From assembly GCA_030430575.1 (NCBI GenBank), contig JAUIKF010000029.1, positions 1-64,000 on the forward strand: DNA of 64,000 nt, written 5' to 3'. Made by a program: the position numbers and the translations under genes. The notes beneath the pieces are model-generated. The model searched no databases and had not been told where the DNA came from. It saw only the letters and a program-made list of their open reading frames with translations. Source of the DNA: Bacteroidia bacterium (lineage in GTDB: Bacteria; Bacteroidota; Bacteroidia; J057). Positions 1 through 9,265 of the stretch are shown piece by piece (the first letter of the stretch is position 1; each line of letters starts with the position of its first letter).

Positions 1-1182
1 GGACGATTGTACGATTTTGATTATCTTTAAGTGCCATTGGAGATGATTAGGTTTTTGTTCGCACTTAAATTTAAGCATTACCAATGGCTTCTTTTTTACA
101 TCACCGCAAAACGTGACAATCAGCAAAAACTGATGAAGTTTCTGTTTCAATAAGTCAGGGGGTAAATAGGTAGTAATGTATTCGCCAACTTTGATATTAG
201 TTTTGTCCAATTGGAGTAATTCGATTTGCTCCTGATTACCCTCTGCGCATAAGATCAAACCGATGGGTTGTCCTTCTTCAGGCTCTGTCTCATTTTTTTC
301 TAACCACCTGAGATAAAGCTCCATTTGTCCCTTATATCGAGCTTCAAATGGCCCAATCTTGAGGTCAATGGCAATTAATCTTTTCAGCCTTCTGTGGTAG
401 AACAATAAATCTAGCTTATAGTCTTTCCCATCGATGACCATTCGTTTTTGCCGTTCCAAGAATGCAAACCCTTTCCCGATCTCTAGAAGAAATTGTTCCA
501 ATTTTTCCAAGATTGCCTGTTCCAGATCTATTTCACGGTAAGTATCCTTTAATCCTAAAAAATCTAGGACATAAGGATTACGAAAAACCAAATCAGGACT
601 TAATGTTCCTTCTTCACGAAGGGCTTTCAATTCCTGCTTGGCCAGTTCTTCTGGCTTTTGAGAAATCACGGTCCGTTCAAAAAGCATGGATCGAATTTTC
701 TGGCGCAGAGTGCGAACGCTCCATCTTTCTAAACGGCACATTTCGATGTAGAAGTCTCGTTTTAAATCTTTTTTGAAGGGAATTAATAAAATAAAGTGCG
801 ACCAACTCAATTGTCGTGACAGTGTCACGACAATCTCCTTTTCTGGAAAAACACGAGCGAATTGAATCATTCGTCTTAATTTTTTCTCATGATATTGACT
901 GCCATAGCGAACAACTAATTGATGAGAAATACTTCCAATAATTTGTTCTCCATAAGCAGCTCGCTCTTCATTTAGGACTTCTTGTAGTATTCGTTTCCCA
1001 ATATTCCAATAAAGCATCGTCAATGCTACATTTACAACTTGGCTTACTTGCTTTCGACTAGCTTCGATCATCTCTTGGATTTCAGCTAATAGGGATTCTT
1101 CTAATGAGGGTACATTTTTAGGCATCAGGGCATTGCTATTTAAATGCCCCAATATACTATTATTTTTAGTAAAAGCTAACAT
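1..1182 (-). CDS. DUF1016 (YhcG-type) PD-(D/E)XK nuclease family protein, partial at left edge
   Basis: An open frame of 394 codons runs from an ATG at 1182 to the first base of the window without a stop, so the C-terminus is missing. The N-terminal half has the DUF1016 signature (ALTMLYWNIGKRI, then AAYGEQIIGSISHQL and WSHFILLI). The C-terminal half has the nuclease core: DYKLDLLFYHRRLKRLIAIDLKIG supplies the D...D-x-K pattern, followed by RYKGQMELYLRWLEKNE and GLILCAEGNQEQIE. Family members are stand-alone DNA or RNA nucleases often found in defence or mobile neighbourhoods; the substrate is unknown. After the usual QQKLH-like ending (KQKLHQF) the frame continues with about 50 residues of unfamiliar sequence, so the true C-terminus may be altered or fused. 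Confidence 0.85.
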   Translation of the reverse strand, partial: MLAFTKNNSILGHLNSNALMPKNVPSLEESLLAEIQEMIEASRKQVSQVVNVALTMLYWNIGKRILQEVLNEERAAYGEQIIGSISHQLVVRYGSQYHEKKLRRMIQFARVFPEKEIVVTLSRQLSWSHFILLIPFKKDLKRDFYIEMCRLERWSVRTLRQKIRSMLFERTVISQKPEELAKQELKALREEGTLSPDLVFRNPYVLDFLGLKDTYREIDLEQAILEKLEQFLLEIGKGFAFLERQKRMVIDGKDYKLDLLFYHRRLKRLIAIDLKIGPFEARYKGQMELYLRWLEKNETEPEEGQPIGLILCAEGNQEQIELLQLDKTNIKVGEYITTYLPPDLLKQKLHQFLLIVTFCGDVKKKPLVMLKFKCEQKPNHLQWHLKIIKIVQSS

Positions 1183-1205
1183 AAAAAGCATTCCGGGAAA
1201 ACAAG

Positions 1206-1242
1206 AAAGGGTTAATGCCTCTCAAGACATTAACCCTTTTTT
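1206..1242 (-). terminator. Rho-independent terminator of the aconitase gene
   Basis: A 12-bp perfect stem (AAAGGGTTAATG with its complement) encloses a 10-base loop. Read on the minus strand it follows the aconitase stop at 1262 by about 20 bases and is followed by a T-rich tail. Confidence 0.75.
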
Positions 1243-1261
1243 GTGTAAAATCAACTAAGAA

Positions 1262-3520
1262 CTACCCTTCTTGCTGACGAATCAAATTCAGCGCACTGCC
1301 TGCCTTCAGCCAGTCAATCTGAGCAGCGTTAAAGGTATGGTTGCACATGATCGCATCAGACGATCCGTCTTCATGATGGAAAACCACTTCTACCTGGGAA
1401 CCAGGAGCGATAGAAGAAGCCAAAATGTCGATGGTATCATTTTCCTGAATCTTGTCATAATCTGCAGGATTGGCGAATGTGAGGGCCAGAACACCCTGCT
1501 TTTTGAGATTGGTCTCATGGATACGCGCAAATGATTTTACGATCACGGCACGCACACCTCGGTGACGGGGTTCCATGGCAGCGTGCTCACGAGAAGAGCC
1601 TTCGCCGTAGTTTTCGTCCCCTACGATAATGCTTTGAATACCTGCTTCTGCATACGCCTTTGCGACTTTAGGATTCTCAGTGTACTCTCCAGTCAATTTA
1701 TTTTTGCTATTGGCCTTTTTGGTAAAGGCGTTGATAGCGCCTAGCATGAGGTTGCCACAGATATTTTCCAAGTGCCCACGATAACGTAACCATGGTCCTG
1801 CCATAGAGATGTGGTCTGTCGTACATTTGCCAAAAGCCTTGATAAACAAAGATAAACCTTTGATGTCCGCACCATCCCATGGCTGAAAAGGGGTCAAAAG
1901 CTGGAGTCGCTGGGAGTCCTCAGCCACTTCAATGGTGATCCCACTGCCATCTTCGACTGGGGCAATGAAGCCGGCATCTTCGACTTCAAACCCTTTTTCA
2001 GGCAACTCATCGCCTACAGGTGGGTCAAGCATGACCTGCTGGCCATTTTCGTTGGTGAGTGTATCTGTAAGGGGATTAAAGGTGAGGTCCCCTGCGATGG
2101 CCATCGCTGTTACCACTTCTGGCGACGCCACAAAAGAGTGCGTATTGGGGTTGCCATCATTACGTTTGGCAAAGTTCCTATTGAAGGAAGTGATGATAGA
2201 GTTTTTGCGGTTAGGGTCATCAGTATGACGTGCCCATTGGCCGATGCACGGGCCACATGCGTTGGCAAGCACTACACCGCCTAGGTCTTCAAAGGCTTTT
2301 AAGAAGCCATCTCTTTCTACCGTAAAGCGAACGAGTTCAGAACCTGGTGTTACCGTAAATTCTGCTTTTACTTTCAAATTCTTATTGACTGCCTGGCGTG
2401 CTACAGAAGCGGCTCGGTCGAGGTCTTCATAGGACGAATTGGTACATGAACCAATCAACCCAACTTCCAGCTCCTGAGGATAGCCATTGTCTTTAACGGC
2501 ATCAGCAAACTTTGAAAGCGGCCAAGCTGCGTCTGGCGTGTAAGGGCCATTGATGTGAGGTTCAAGGGTGCTCAGATCAATTTCAATGACTTGGTCAAAA
2601 TACTCGCCAGGATTCGCATATGCTTCAGCATCACCCGTAAGGTGTTCTGCGACTCCGTCTGCAAGGTCAGCCACTTCAGCGCGGCCTGTTGCACGTAGGT
2701 AACGGCTCATCGAGTCGTCATATCCAAAAGTAGAAGTGGTAGCGCCTATTTCTGCGCCCATATTGCAAATAGTGCCTTTCCCTGTACAAGACATGGACTT
2801 AGCGCCTTCGCCAAAATACTCTACAATCGCATCAGTTCCGCCTTTTACCGTCAATATGCCCGCCACTTTGAGGATGACATCTTTAGGAGAAGCCCAGCCG
2901 TTAAGTTTACCTTTGAGGTGAACACCGATAAGCTTCGGCATCTTGAGTTCCCAAGGCATGCCTGCCATTACATCCACTGCGTCAGCTCCACCTACGCCGA
3001 TAGCTACCATGCCGAGGCCACCGGCATTGGGGGTGTGGGAGTCAGTTCCGATCATCATCGCACCTGGAAAAGCATAGTTTTCCAAAACTACTTGGTGGAT
3101 GATACCTGCACCAGGTTTCCAGAATCCGATTCCATATTTATTGGAAACAGCGGCCAGGAAGTCATATACTTCTTTATTGGTATCTATAGCAGTAGCTAAG
3201 TCTTTGTCAGCATTTATTTTTGCCTGGATAAGGTGATCACAATGTACGGTTGAAGGAACTGCTACCTTTTTCTTACCCGCCATCATAAATTGAAGCAAGG
3301 CCATTTGAGCAGTCGCGTCTTGCATTGCCACACGGTCTGGCGCGAAGTCAACGTAGTCTCTTCCTCGGTTATAAGGCTTAAGCTCAGTTTCTGGATGTAA
3401 ATGTGAGTAAAGGATTTTTTCCGCCAAGGTCATAGGGCGACCAAGCATCTCGCGGGCCGCCGCTACTTTGCCAGGAAGTGCAGCGTACATTTGTTGGATC
3501 ATCTCCAGGTCAAATACCAT
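1262..3520 (-). CDS. acn: Aconitate hydratase
   Basis: Interconverts citrate and isocitrate in the TCA cycle in the cytoplasm. The 752 residues fit the mitochondrial-type aconitase common in Bacteroidota. The three [4Fe-4S] ligands are visible: Cys359 in GSCTNSS, and Cys422 and Cys425 in ACGPCIGQW. Substrate-binding stretches include [10 protein letters not shown] near 159-168. The C-terminal swivel domain carries [11 protein letters not shown] and [10 protein letters not shown]-like sequence ([10 protein letters not shown]). The start is the first ATG, about 33 bases downstream of the expected transcription start of a good Bacteroidota promoter. Monocistronic, with its own terminator. Confidence 0.97.
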   Translation of the reverse strand: MVFDLEMIQQMYAALPGKVAAAREMLGRPMTLAEKILYSHLHPETELKPYNRGRDYVDFAPDRVAMQDATAQMALLQFMMAGKKKVAVPSTVHCDHLIQAKINADKDLATAIDTNKEVYDFLAAVSNKYGIGFWKPGAGIIHQVVLENYAFPGAMMIGTDSHTPNAGGLGMVAIGVGGADAVDVMAGMPWELKMPKLIGVHLKGKLNGWASPKDVILKVAGILTVKGGTDAIVEYFGEGAKSMSCTGKGTICNMGAEIGATTSTFGYDDSMSRYLRATGRAEVADLADGVAEHLTGDAEAYANPGEYFDQVIEIDLSTLEPHINGPYTPDAAWPLSKFADAVKDNGYPQELEVGLIGSCTNSSYEDLDRAASVARQAVNKNLKVKAEFTVTPGSELVRFTVERDGFLKAFEDLGGVVLANACGPCIGQWARHTDDPNRKNSIITSFNRNFAKRNDGNPNTHSFVASPEVVTAMAIAGDLTFNPLTDTLTNENGQQVMLDPPVGDELPEKGFEVEDAGFIAPVEDGSGITIEVAEDSQRLQLLTPFQPWDGADIKGLSLFIKAFGKCTTDHISMAGPWLRYRGHLENICGNLMLGAINAFTKKANSKNKLTGEYTENPKVAKAYAEAGIQSIIVGDENYGEGSSREHAAMEPRHRGVRAVIVKSFARIHETNLKKQGVLALTFANPADYDKIQENDTIDILASSIAPGSQVEVVFHHEDGSSDAIMCNHTFNAAQIDWLKAGSALNLIRQQEG

Positions 3521-3559
3521 AGAATTCTGGGATTAAATAGTTGATTTTATTTGAAGCCG

Positions 3560-3590
3560 CAAAAATACGCTTAATTGAAGACTGATTCAA
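3560..3590 (-). promoter_or_regulatory. Bacteroidota-type promoter for aconitase
   Basis: On the minus strand TTG (3588-3590) is separated by exactly 20 bases from TATTTTTG (3560-3567), matching the TTTG/TAnnTTTG -33/-7 consensus. The aconitase ATG at 3520 lies about 40 bases downstream of the -7 box. Confidence 0.6.
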
Positions 3591-3752
3591 GCAGAAGTTT
3601 TTTTCACAAAATCCATTCATTAGCGCTAACTTCGTCCTCAGGATCTCTATTTTTTTGAATTTGGGTAGCATATAATTAATTTGCCCCATCAACGTTAGTA
3701 AAAGGTCCCGACGCGAGAATTACACTTAACACAACAGATAAACAGTACTTTG

Positions 3753-4613
3753 ATGAAGACGATCAAATTTGTCTTAATTCTTTCCCTTGCGCTCCTCAGC
3801 ACTGGGGACCTCCTGGCTCAGTATCGTTATGATTATTTTAGAGTAGGCGTATCAGTAGGTGCGACCAACTATTTAGGTGATCTGGATGACGACCTGACCT
3901 TTAAGTTTACCAAACCTGGAGTAGGCATTCAGGGAAGCTATCGGTTCAACCCCTTGATGAACGTCCGTCTGGGCTATTATCAAGGATGGATGGGAGCTTC
4001 TGATGCAGATAATACCAGTGCAGATCGCCGCAGAAGGAATCTGAGTTTTCGTTCTCCTATCAATGAATTCAGCGCACAGTTGGTCATTGACTTCCTCCCT
4101 AGTGAGCGGCGTTATTTATTCCGCCCCGCTGTTGTTCCTTACATTTTTGGGGGACTGGCTATTTTTTCATTCAATCCACAGACCCAATTGAATGGCCAAT
4201 GGATTGACCTTCAGCCTATTGGAACAGAAGGTCAGTGGCTACCTAGTCAGACGGAGCGTGGCTATCCAGAACCTTATGAATTGACTCAAGTGTCTATTCC
4301 TATGGGGGTAGGACTTCGCTTCAAAATTGGTCGTAGATGGGACCTGGAAGTAGAAGCAGGATGGCGCAAAACTTTCACTGACTACTTAGACGATGTCAGC
4401 GGCTACTATATCGCAGAATCTGATATTGCGAGTAGTTCCAATCCTAATTTGCTTCGGAGCTTATACGACCGGGTAGACCTTGACCAGTTTCCTGGTGGAG
4501 GCCTTACATGGAATGGAATTCGAGGGGACAATACCCAGAGAGACTGGTATATATACTCAAATTTCTCGTTTAATTATATTTTGGACTGGGTTCAATGCCC
4601 TACCTTCCGATAG
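3753..4613 (+). CDS. DUF6089 family outer-membrane beta-barrel protein
   Basis: A 286-residue exported protein: signal peptide MKTIKFVLILSLALLSTGDLLAQ, then amphipathic beta strands typical of a small outer-membrane barrel (FRVGVSVGATNYLGDLDDD near the start, VPMGVGLRFKIGRRWDLEVEAGWRKTFTDYLDDVSG-like sequence near the end). It matches the DUF6089 family, which is widespread in Bacteroidota and has no proven role. The longest frame begins at a TTG three bases upstream; the ATG at 3753 is preferred because it starts a normal signal peptide. Nearby genes include type IX secretion parts, but no functional link is shown. Confidence 0.88.
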   Translation: MKTIKFVLILSLALLSTGDLLAQYRYDYFRVGVSVGATNYLGDLDDDLTFKFTKPGVGIQGSYRFNPLMNVRLGYYQGWMGASDADNTSADRRRRNLSFRSPINEFSAQLVIDFLPSERRYLFRPAVVPYIFGGLAIFSFNPQTQLNGQWIDLQPIGTEGQWLPSQTERGYPEPYELTQVSIPMGVGLRFKIGRRWDLEVEAGWRKTFTDYLDDVSGYYIAESDIASSSNPNLLRSLYDRVDLDQFPGGGLTWNGIRGDNTQRDWYIYSNFSFNYILDWVQCPTFR

Positions 4614-4643
4614 CTTAATTTCTCACATCTTGATATTTTGTCA

Positions 4644-4687
4644 AAAGTATAAGCCATCTTAACCACTTAGGGTGGCTTATACTTTTT
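4644..4687. terminator. Bidirectional terminator between convergent genes
   Basis: A 13-bp stem (AAAGTATAAGCCA at 4644-4656 with its complement at 4673-4685) has A-rich and T-rich flanks, so it can stop transcription from both the DUF6089 gene and the convergent sdaAB. The sdaAB stop codon overlaps its right foot. Confidence 0.75.
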
Positions 4688-5360
4688 AGCTCACTTCTGG
4701 TAAGTATAAAATTTCTTTTACCCACCGAAGGCTTTCAAGATAAGTAAGTGTCAGTGGCGTCAATTCGGAATCAATTTCTAAGACTAATTTTGCAATATCA
4801 TTTTTTCCTGTTCTATTGACAGTCATCGACGCAATATTGCAATCATCATTAGAAATGACATTACTAATAAAGGCTATGCTTCCTTTGACATCTTGTGCTG
4901 TGATAATCAAGGTTTTGGACTGAGCAGAAAAAGAAGTTGAAAATTTGTCTATTTCTGTAATCGCAATCAGCCCGCCTCCCCTTGATATTCCTAATATATT
5001 GATTCGACGTTCGCCACTGGATAGCTCAACACGCACAGAATTAGGATGAAGCGTAGAGGCATTGTGAACAGCCTTGAAGGTATATGCAAGTCCTTGTTCT
5101 TGAGCGTATTTAAAGGACTCTTTGATGCGCTCATCATCTGTAGCCATTCCCAATAAGCCTGCAATAATTGCACGATCGCTCCCATGTCCTTCATAGGTTT
5201 TTGCAAACGAATTATAAAAAGTAATGATGGCGTTTTCGGGTTTTTGGTTCATTATCGCTCGCACTACAAGCCCTATACGGACCACACCAGCGGTGTGTGA
5301 ACTCGACGGGCCGATCATAATAGGGCCTATCATGTCAAATATACTACTTCTATCACTCAT
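4686..5360 (-). CDS. sdaAB: L-serine ammonia-lyase, iron-sulfur-dependent, beta subunit
   Basis: Beta subunit of the two-subunit [4Fe-4S] L-serine dehydratase that deaminates serine to pyruvate. The 224 residues start with the family signature SIFDMIGPIMIGPSSSHTAG and continue with NSFAKTYEGHGSDRAIIAGLLG. The C-terminal ~75 residues (KTLIITAQDVKGSIAFISNVIS...) form an ACT domain, the usual regulatory module of this subunit. The catalytic cluster-binding alpha subunit (sdaAA) is not adjacent; the upstream gene lies on the other strand. A short hairpin (TTTCCC-loop-GGGAAA, 5377-5394) lies in the leader. Confidence 0.95.
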   Translation of the reverse strand: MSDRSSIFDMIGPIMIGPSSSHTAGVVRIGLVVRAIMNQKPENAIITFYNSFAKTYEGHGSDRAIIAGLLGMATDDERIKESFKYAQEQGLAYTFKAVHNASTLHPNSVRVELSSGERRINILGISRGGGLIAITEIDKFSTSFSAQSKTLIITAQDVKGSIAFISNVISNDDCNIASMTVNRTGKNDIAKLVLEIDSELTPLTLTYLESLRWVKEILYLPEVS

Positions 5361-5499
5361 GCGTTTAAAATAAGAGTTTCCCGTTTAAGGGAAAAGTGTT
5401 ATACTTGGTGATTCTTAATTTATTACTCTTTTTTTAGATAAATTGCCTTTTGTATCGTTTTTTTTTGTTTATGATAAAATATTTTAACGTGTTCTTACG

Positions 5500-6513
5500 A
5501 TGAAAAAAAGATTCGCTCATTCTTTGTTAATGTTCATCGCAAGCCTGATCTTCATCCAAGATGCGACTGCCCAGGATCCTCAGTATTCTCAGTCATACTC
5601 TAATCTGTTGATGTTGAATCCTGCATTTGCCGGCTCTGGTCGTGGGCCAAGATTAGCAATGAACTACCGCTCCCAATGGGTCAAAATTCCAGGTGCCTAC
5701 CAACAAGGTGCTTTTTCTTATGACCAACCCCTCTTTATCGGTGAGACCAACCAAGGTTATGGAATTCATTTTTCCTATGACAGGGCTGGAGAAGGCAACC
5801 TTACGAAAATTGAGGCCATTGCCAATTACTCTTACCAATTAGACCTCGATGATGACCATCATTTGCGATTTGGCATCTCTGGTGGTTTCCAGCAAGCTAG
5901 CATTCAGTTTTTCAAATTACGCTTCCCTGATCAAATAGATCCGAGAGCGGGTGTCGTACGCCCTTCTTTGGAACCAGGACCAGGTGGGGGGCTCAATGAA
6001 GTCCAGTTCCGTCCTGATTTCAGTGCTGGTGTTTCCTACTTCAATGAAGTGGCTTGGCTTGGATTCACAGTGGATCACCTGGCAGAACCTGAGCAAAGGT
6101 TTTACAATGACCTGCCATTAAATCCAGGCATCAATGCTGCTTTGCCAAGAAAGTACACATTTACCGGTGGTTTACGCCTCCCTATAGGTCCATACAATGA
6201 CCCAGAAGAGGCATCGATCACCCCTGTAGCCTTGGTAAAAGTCCAAGGACAATTCACCCAAGTAGACTTAGGGCTTTATATCAATTATGCCCCAATGGTA
6301 TTTGGTGTATGGTATAGAAATCAAGATGCACTGATTGCACTGATAGGGGTGAGACAAGGCAATTTTAGCTTTGGTTACTCGTTTGATTATACCGTGTCAG
6401 AGCTTACACAAAGCATTTCTGGTGGCTCTCATGAGATTTCGGTTGTCCTGGAATTTGATCAATATAGAAGTATCCGTCGCAAACATAAGCCACCGCCATG
6501 TCCTCGTTTCTAG
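5500..6513 (+). CDS. Type IX secretion system membrane protein, PorP/SprF family
   Basis: A 337-residue outer-membrane barrel. A signal peptide (cleavage after DATAQ) is followed by the family hallmark DPQYSQSYSNLLMLNPAFAGS and NYRSQWVKIPGAYQQGAFSYD. PorP/SprF proteins work with the type IX secretion machinery or anchor its cargo at the cell surface, often next to large adhesins with CHU_C-type sorting domains. The gldJ-like gene follows by about 100 bases on the same strand, in line with a secretion or gliding role. It has a C-terminal basic tail (RRKHKPPPCPRF). Confidence 0.93.
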   Translation: MKKRFAHSLLMFIASLIFIQDATAQDPQYSQSYSNLLMLNPAFAGSGRGPRLAMNYRSQWVKIPGAYQQGAFSYDQPLFIGETNQGYGIHFSYDRAGEGNLTKIEAIANYSYQLDLDDDHHLRFGISGGFQQASIQFFKLRFPDQIDPRAGVVRPSLEPGPGGGLNEVQFRPDFSAGVSYFNEVAWLGFTVDHLAEPEQRFYNDLPLNPGINAALPRKYTFTGGLRLPIGPYNDPEEASITPVALVKVQGQFTQVDLGLYINYAPMVFGVWYRNQDALIALIGVRQGNFSFGYSFDYTVSELTQSISGGSHEISVVLEFDQYRSIRRKHKPPPCPRF

Positions 6514-6541
6514 CATAAACTTTCATTTACGAAAAAAAACG

Positions 6542-6549
6542 TAATTTTG
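6542..6549 (+). promoter_or_regulatory. Candidate -7 box for gldJ-like gene
   Basis: TAATTTTG fits the Bacteroidota -7 consensus TAnnTTTG and lies about 70 bases before the ATG at 6620. An imperfect -33 element (TTTC at 6521) is 18 bases upstream, so gldJ may be transcribed separately from porP. Confidence 0.4.
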
Positions 6550-6619
6550 TTGGCGAGATCGCCTTCTTATAGCAATATTCCTTTGTCAAAATCGTACTAA
6601 AAGAAAAAGGTTCATTTCG

Positions 6620-7801
6620 ATGAAAAACAGAAATCTAGTTATCGTCCTAGCGGTTATATTTTTGGCAGGTATGATGAGCAGTTGTACCAGTCATAAAGAA
6701 AAAATCAATCGTGTAGGCAAATCCAGCTCAAAAACTGGCATGAAGTATGGAAAAGCAGAGCATTTCCAGCCAGTGAAATACAAAGAGCGCGATCCCGCGC
6801 CAGGCCTGGTCCTTATCCCTGGAGGAACATTCCTCATGGGAGGTGGTGAAAAGGATATCGAATTTAAAATGGATAACCGCCAGCGCCAAGTAACCGTCCA
6901 AAGCTTTTATTTGGATGTAACAGAAACTTCCAATGTCGACTGGAAAGAATTTCTCCACTCTATCTTGACCGATCAGGAAAATGGTGGAAAAACGAAGCAT
7001 GACGATCTTTATCCAGATACCAATGTATGGAGGAGAGACCTAGCCTTCAACGACCCCATCGCAGAGGAATACTTCCGTCATCCTGCCTTCAACATGTACC
7101 CTGTAGTCGGTGTCAACTGGCACCAAGCCAATGAGTACTGTGAATGGCGTACAAGAACTGTCAATAACCAGTTACTTGAAAAAGATGAGGAAGCCGTACT
7201 CTATCCTGCTTACCGTCTTCCAACGGAAGCGGAATGGGAATACGCAGCACGTGGCTTGCTGGAAAGCGAAATCTATGCTTGGGAAGGGAAATCTCTTCGC
7301 AATGCTAAAGGTCGATTCAATGCAAACTTCAAGCGTGGACGTGGAGACTATGCTGGATGGCGTGGTGGTGACGGCAAACACATGACTGATGGCTATATGA
7401 TTACAGCCCCTGTTATGGAGTTTTATCCAAATGATTTTGGATTGTACAACATGTCTGGAAACGTTGCTGAGTGGACACAGGATACATACCGTATTCTCGC
7501 TCTCGAAGACGTCGAAGATTTCAACCCTTTCCGTCGCAAAGGAAAAACTGACATCCGTCCGGATGACTGGTTGGATGACATCTCTTATAAGCGTAAAGAG
7601 TCACTCCTCTTTAACCCTGATCCTACGCCTATCGCCGCCAATAATGATGCATTTGATAACATCAAGGTTTACCGCGGTGGATCATGGTCTGATATTGCTT
7701 ATTACCTTTCTCCAGGAACTCGCCGTTATTTTAATGCGGATTCTTCTGCTGCAAACCTTGGCTTCCGCTGTGCGATGATCCGTGTAGGAAGCCCAGAATA
7801 A
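6620..7801 (+). CDS. gldJ: GldJ-like gliding motility/type IX secretion lipoprotein (SUMF1/FGE fold)
   Basis: A 393-residue lipoprotein: signal MKNRNLVIVLAVIFLAGMMSSC with the lipid-carrying Cys at 22. The rest is a formylglycine-generating-enzyme fold (GLVLIPGGTFLMGGG, LPTEAEWEYAARG, NMSGNVAEWTQDTY, YRGGSWSD, GFRCAMIR). Sequences such as DTNVWRRDLAFNDPIAEEYFRHPAFNMYPVVGVNWHQA are distinctive of GldJ rather than GldK. In Flavobacterium GldJ stabilises GldK and supports secretion and gliding. This copy is much shorter than the ~560-residue Flavobacterium protein, so some C-terminal or insert regions are absent. The FGE catalytic cysteines are not expected to act here. Confidence 0.85.
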   Translation: MKNRNLVIVLAVIFLAGMMSSCTSHKEKINRVGKSSSKTGMKYGKAEHFQPVKYKERDPAPGLVLIPGGTFLMGGGEKDIEFKMDNRQRQVTVQSFYLDVTETSNVDWKEFLHSILTDQENGGKTKHDDLYPDTNVWRRDLAFNDPIAEEYFRHPAFNMYPVVGVNWHQANEYCEWRTRTVNNQLLEKDEEAVLYPAYRLPTEAEWEYAARGLLESEIYAWEGKSLRNAKGRFNANFKRGRGDYAGWRGGDGKHMTDGYMITAPVMEFYPNDFGLYNMSGNVAEWTQDTYRILALEDVEDFNPFRRKGKTDIRPDDWLDDISYKRKESLLFNPDPTPIAANNDAFDNIKVYRGGSWSDIAYYLSPGTRRYFNADSSAANLGFRCAMIRVGSPE

Positions 7802-7821
7802 ATATTAATTTTTTGTAAAAG

Positions 7822-7859
7822 ATCGGCCGGAATTTCAAATGAAGTTCCGGCCGATTTTG
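7822..7859 (+). terminator. Rho-independent terminator after gldJ-like gene
   Basis: An 11-bp G+C-rich stem (ATCGGCCGGAA and complement) with a 12-base loop is followed by TTTT, 20 bases after the stop at 7801. The region between it and mogA is short, so it may serve both convergent genes. Confidence 0.8.
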
Positions 7860-7893
7860 TATACAAGAATATTCTGTCCAGGAACTGATGAAG

Positions 7894-8424
7894 TTATTTT
7901 CCTTTTGGACGGAAAACCTTTATTACTTCAGGATTACATTCCAGGAAAGGCCCCTCAATCAAATCAATACAGTAGGGAACAGCGGGAAAAACCGCGTCTA
8001 AACATTCGCGAATAGCTTTGGGTTTTCCAGGCAAATTGATAATGAGGCTATTTCCCCGTATACCGGCAGTCTGTCGAGATAGAATGGCAGTGGGAACATA
8101 TTTGAGGCTTTCTTGACGCATGAGCTCTCCAAAGCCAGGCATCATTTTTTGACACACAGCTGTTGTCGCTTCTGGCGTTACGTCTCTAGGAGATGGGCCT
8201 GTGCCTCCACAAGTAACGATGAGGCAACACCCCTCTTCATCAGCCATACGGATAAGGGTTTTTTCAATCAAATCCTGCTCGTCAGGAATGACAGCATAAG
8301 ATTTTTCCCAAGGAGAGATCAGGTAATCCCCTAGGGTAGCGACAATAGCCTTGCCTGGCAAGTCTTCATAAATGCCAGCACTGGCTCTGTCGGAGATGTT
8401 GATAATGCCGATAGTTATTTTCAC
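7894..8424 (-). CDS. mogA: Molybdopterin adenylyltransferase (MogA/MoaB family)
   Basis: Adenylylates molybdopterin before molybdate insertion in molybdenum cofactor synthesis, in the cytoplasm. The 176 residues show GIINISDRASAGIYEDLPG at the N-terminus, the MPT-binding VTCGGTGPSPRDVTPEAT near 90-107 and the C-terminal NLPGKPKAIRECLDAVFPAVPYCIDLIEG. No other moa/moe genes are in the window. It lies 39 bases downstream of a lipoprotein gene on the same strand, so the two are probably co-transcribed without an evident functional link. Confidence 0.93.
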   Translation of the reverse strand: MKITIGIINISDRASAGIYEDLPGKAIVATLGDYLISPWEKSYAVIPDEQDLIEKTLIRMADEEGCCLIVTCGGTGPSPRDVTPEATTAVCQKMMPGFGELMRQESLKYVPTAILSRQTAGIRGNSLIINLPGKPKAIRECLDAVFPAVPYCIDLIEGPFLECNPEVIKVFRPKGK

Positions 8425-8463
8425 ATGCCCAAATTCCTATTATTTGGGGGGAAATTCAACCAT

Positions 8464-9030
8464 TTATGGAATCAATGCAGCAAAAGTATTAATTCCGACC
8501 AATCCTCCATACACATCACAGGTAGCCCTGCAAGCCATTTTATGGGTATTTAAGGATTCCCCCCACGCAGCAATATTTTCTCGGATTGATCCCAATAGTT
8601 TCCTAGAACTCACTAACTCTTGCTTGGCAGTTTCACCAGACACCATATCAGCATTCAGCTGGTCGAGGGTAAATGACAGCGTGAGCAATTGCTCTGAGCC
8701 TTGAAGTTGAGCCAAATGCACTTTGTCAATAAGTCGTAAGTAAGCGACTTCATGACCAGCCCAGACTGAGTGGAGCGAATCGATCAGTCGATTTACCTCC
8801 AAATTTTCATTGCCATGTTTGGTGAGCGATTCTCCTATTTCTATTTCTGCCTCATGTAGGTTGAGGATTTCACCTTCTATTCGATTGATCCAATCCGTAA
8901 GCTCAGAAGTAGTCTTGCCCCACTCTTGGGCAAGAGATTCAGTTTGAGCAACAACTTCTATCGATTGAGAACCACAAGCAGAAAGGATAAGGGCAAGAAG
9001 GGGGAAAAAGAGGAGAGAAAATTTATTCAT
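8464..9030 (-). CDS. Hypothetical helical lipoprotein
   Basis: 188 residues with a lipoprotein signal (MNKFSLLFFPLLALILSAC, lipobox LSAC) and a body that is almost wholly helical, with heptad-like stretches of Glu, Leu and Gln. No family recognised. Two cysteines near the C-terminus (MACRATCDVYGG) could form a disulfide. It probably sits in the periplasm or on a membrane surface. It is followed closely by mogA. Confidence 0.7.
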   Translation of the reverse strand: MNKFSLLFFPLLALILSACGSQSIEVVAQTESLAQEWGKTTSELTDWINRIEGEILNLHEAEIEIGESLTKHGNENLEVNRLIDSLHSVWAGHEVAYLRLIDKVHLAQLQGSEQLLTLSFTLDQLNADMVSGETAKQELVSSRKLLGSIRENIAAWGESLNTHKMACRATCDVYGGLVGINTFAALIP

Positions 9031-9046
9031 GAATTTGAAATAATAA

Positions 9047-9107
9047 AAGCTACCCTATACCTACTAAATATAATGCCAAATTTTACCTAGTGGCATTTCG
9101 GTAGCTT
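9047..9107. promoter_or_regulatory. Nested stem-loop upstream of the lipoprotein gene
   Basis: Two nested perfect arms: AAGCTACC (9047-9054) with GGTAGCTT (9100-9107), and inside them ATGCCA (9073-9078) with TGGCAT (9091-9096). It lies 17 bases upstream of the lipoprotein ATG at 9030, so it would be in or just before its leader. Function unknown; could be an operator or leader hairpin. Confidence 0.35.
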
Positions 9108-9138
9108 GCCTTCTTCAAAGAGATTGACGAATATTGAG

Positions 9139-9235
9139 AGATGAAGAAGGAATGAGAAAATGATAAAATGAATAGATGAATAAATAAATCATGCTTTTTC
9201 ATTTTATCATTTTACCATTTTCTCATCTAATCATT
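9139..9235. repeat. Intergenic word-type inverted repeat, AATGAGAAAATG family
   Basis: The left arm (9139-9187) repeats short words of the form GAATGAGAAAATGATAAAAT; the right arm (9191-9235) holds their complement (CATTTTATCATTTTACC and TTCTCATCTAATC). The element lies directly before the M28 peptidase gene and creates a false 25-residue N-terminal extension if the upstream ATG at 9191 is used. A second copy of this family is at 58911-59055. Confidence 0.6.
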
Positions 9236-9265
9236 TCCTCTCCTAACCCTCTCAATCCAGCTAAC

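Noticed and set aside
3510-3692. 60-codon frame upstream of aconitase
   Set aside because: It covers the aconitase promoter and resembles no protein.
9191-9265. Earlier ATG for the M28 peptidase
   Set aside because: It lies in the AATGAGAAAATG-type repeat; the ATG at 9266 starts a proper lipoprotein signal.
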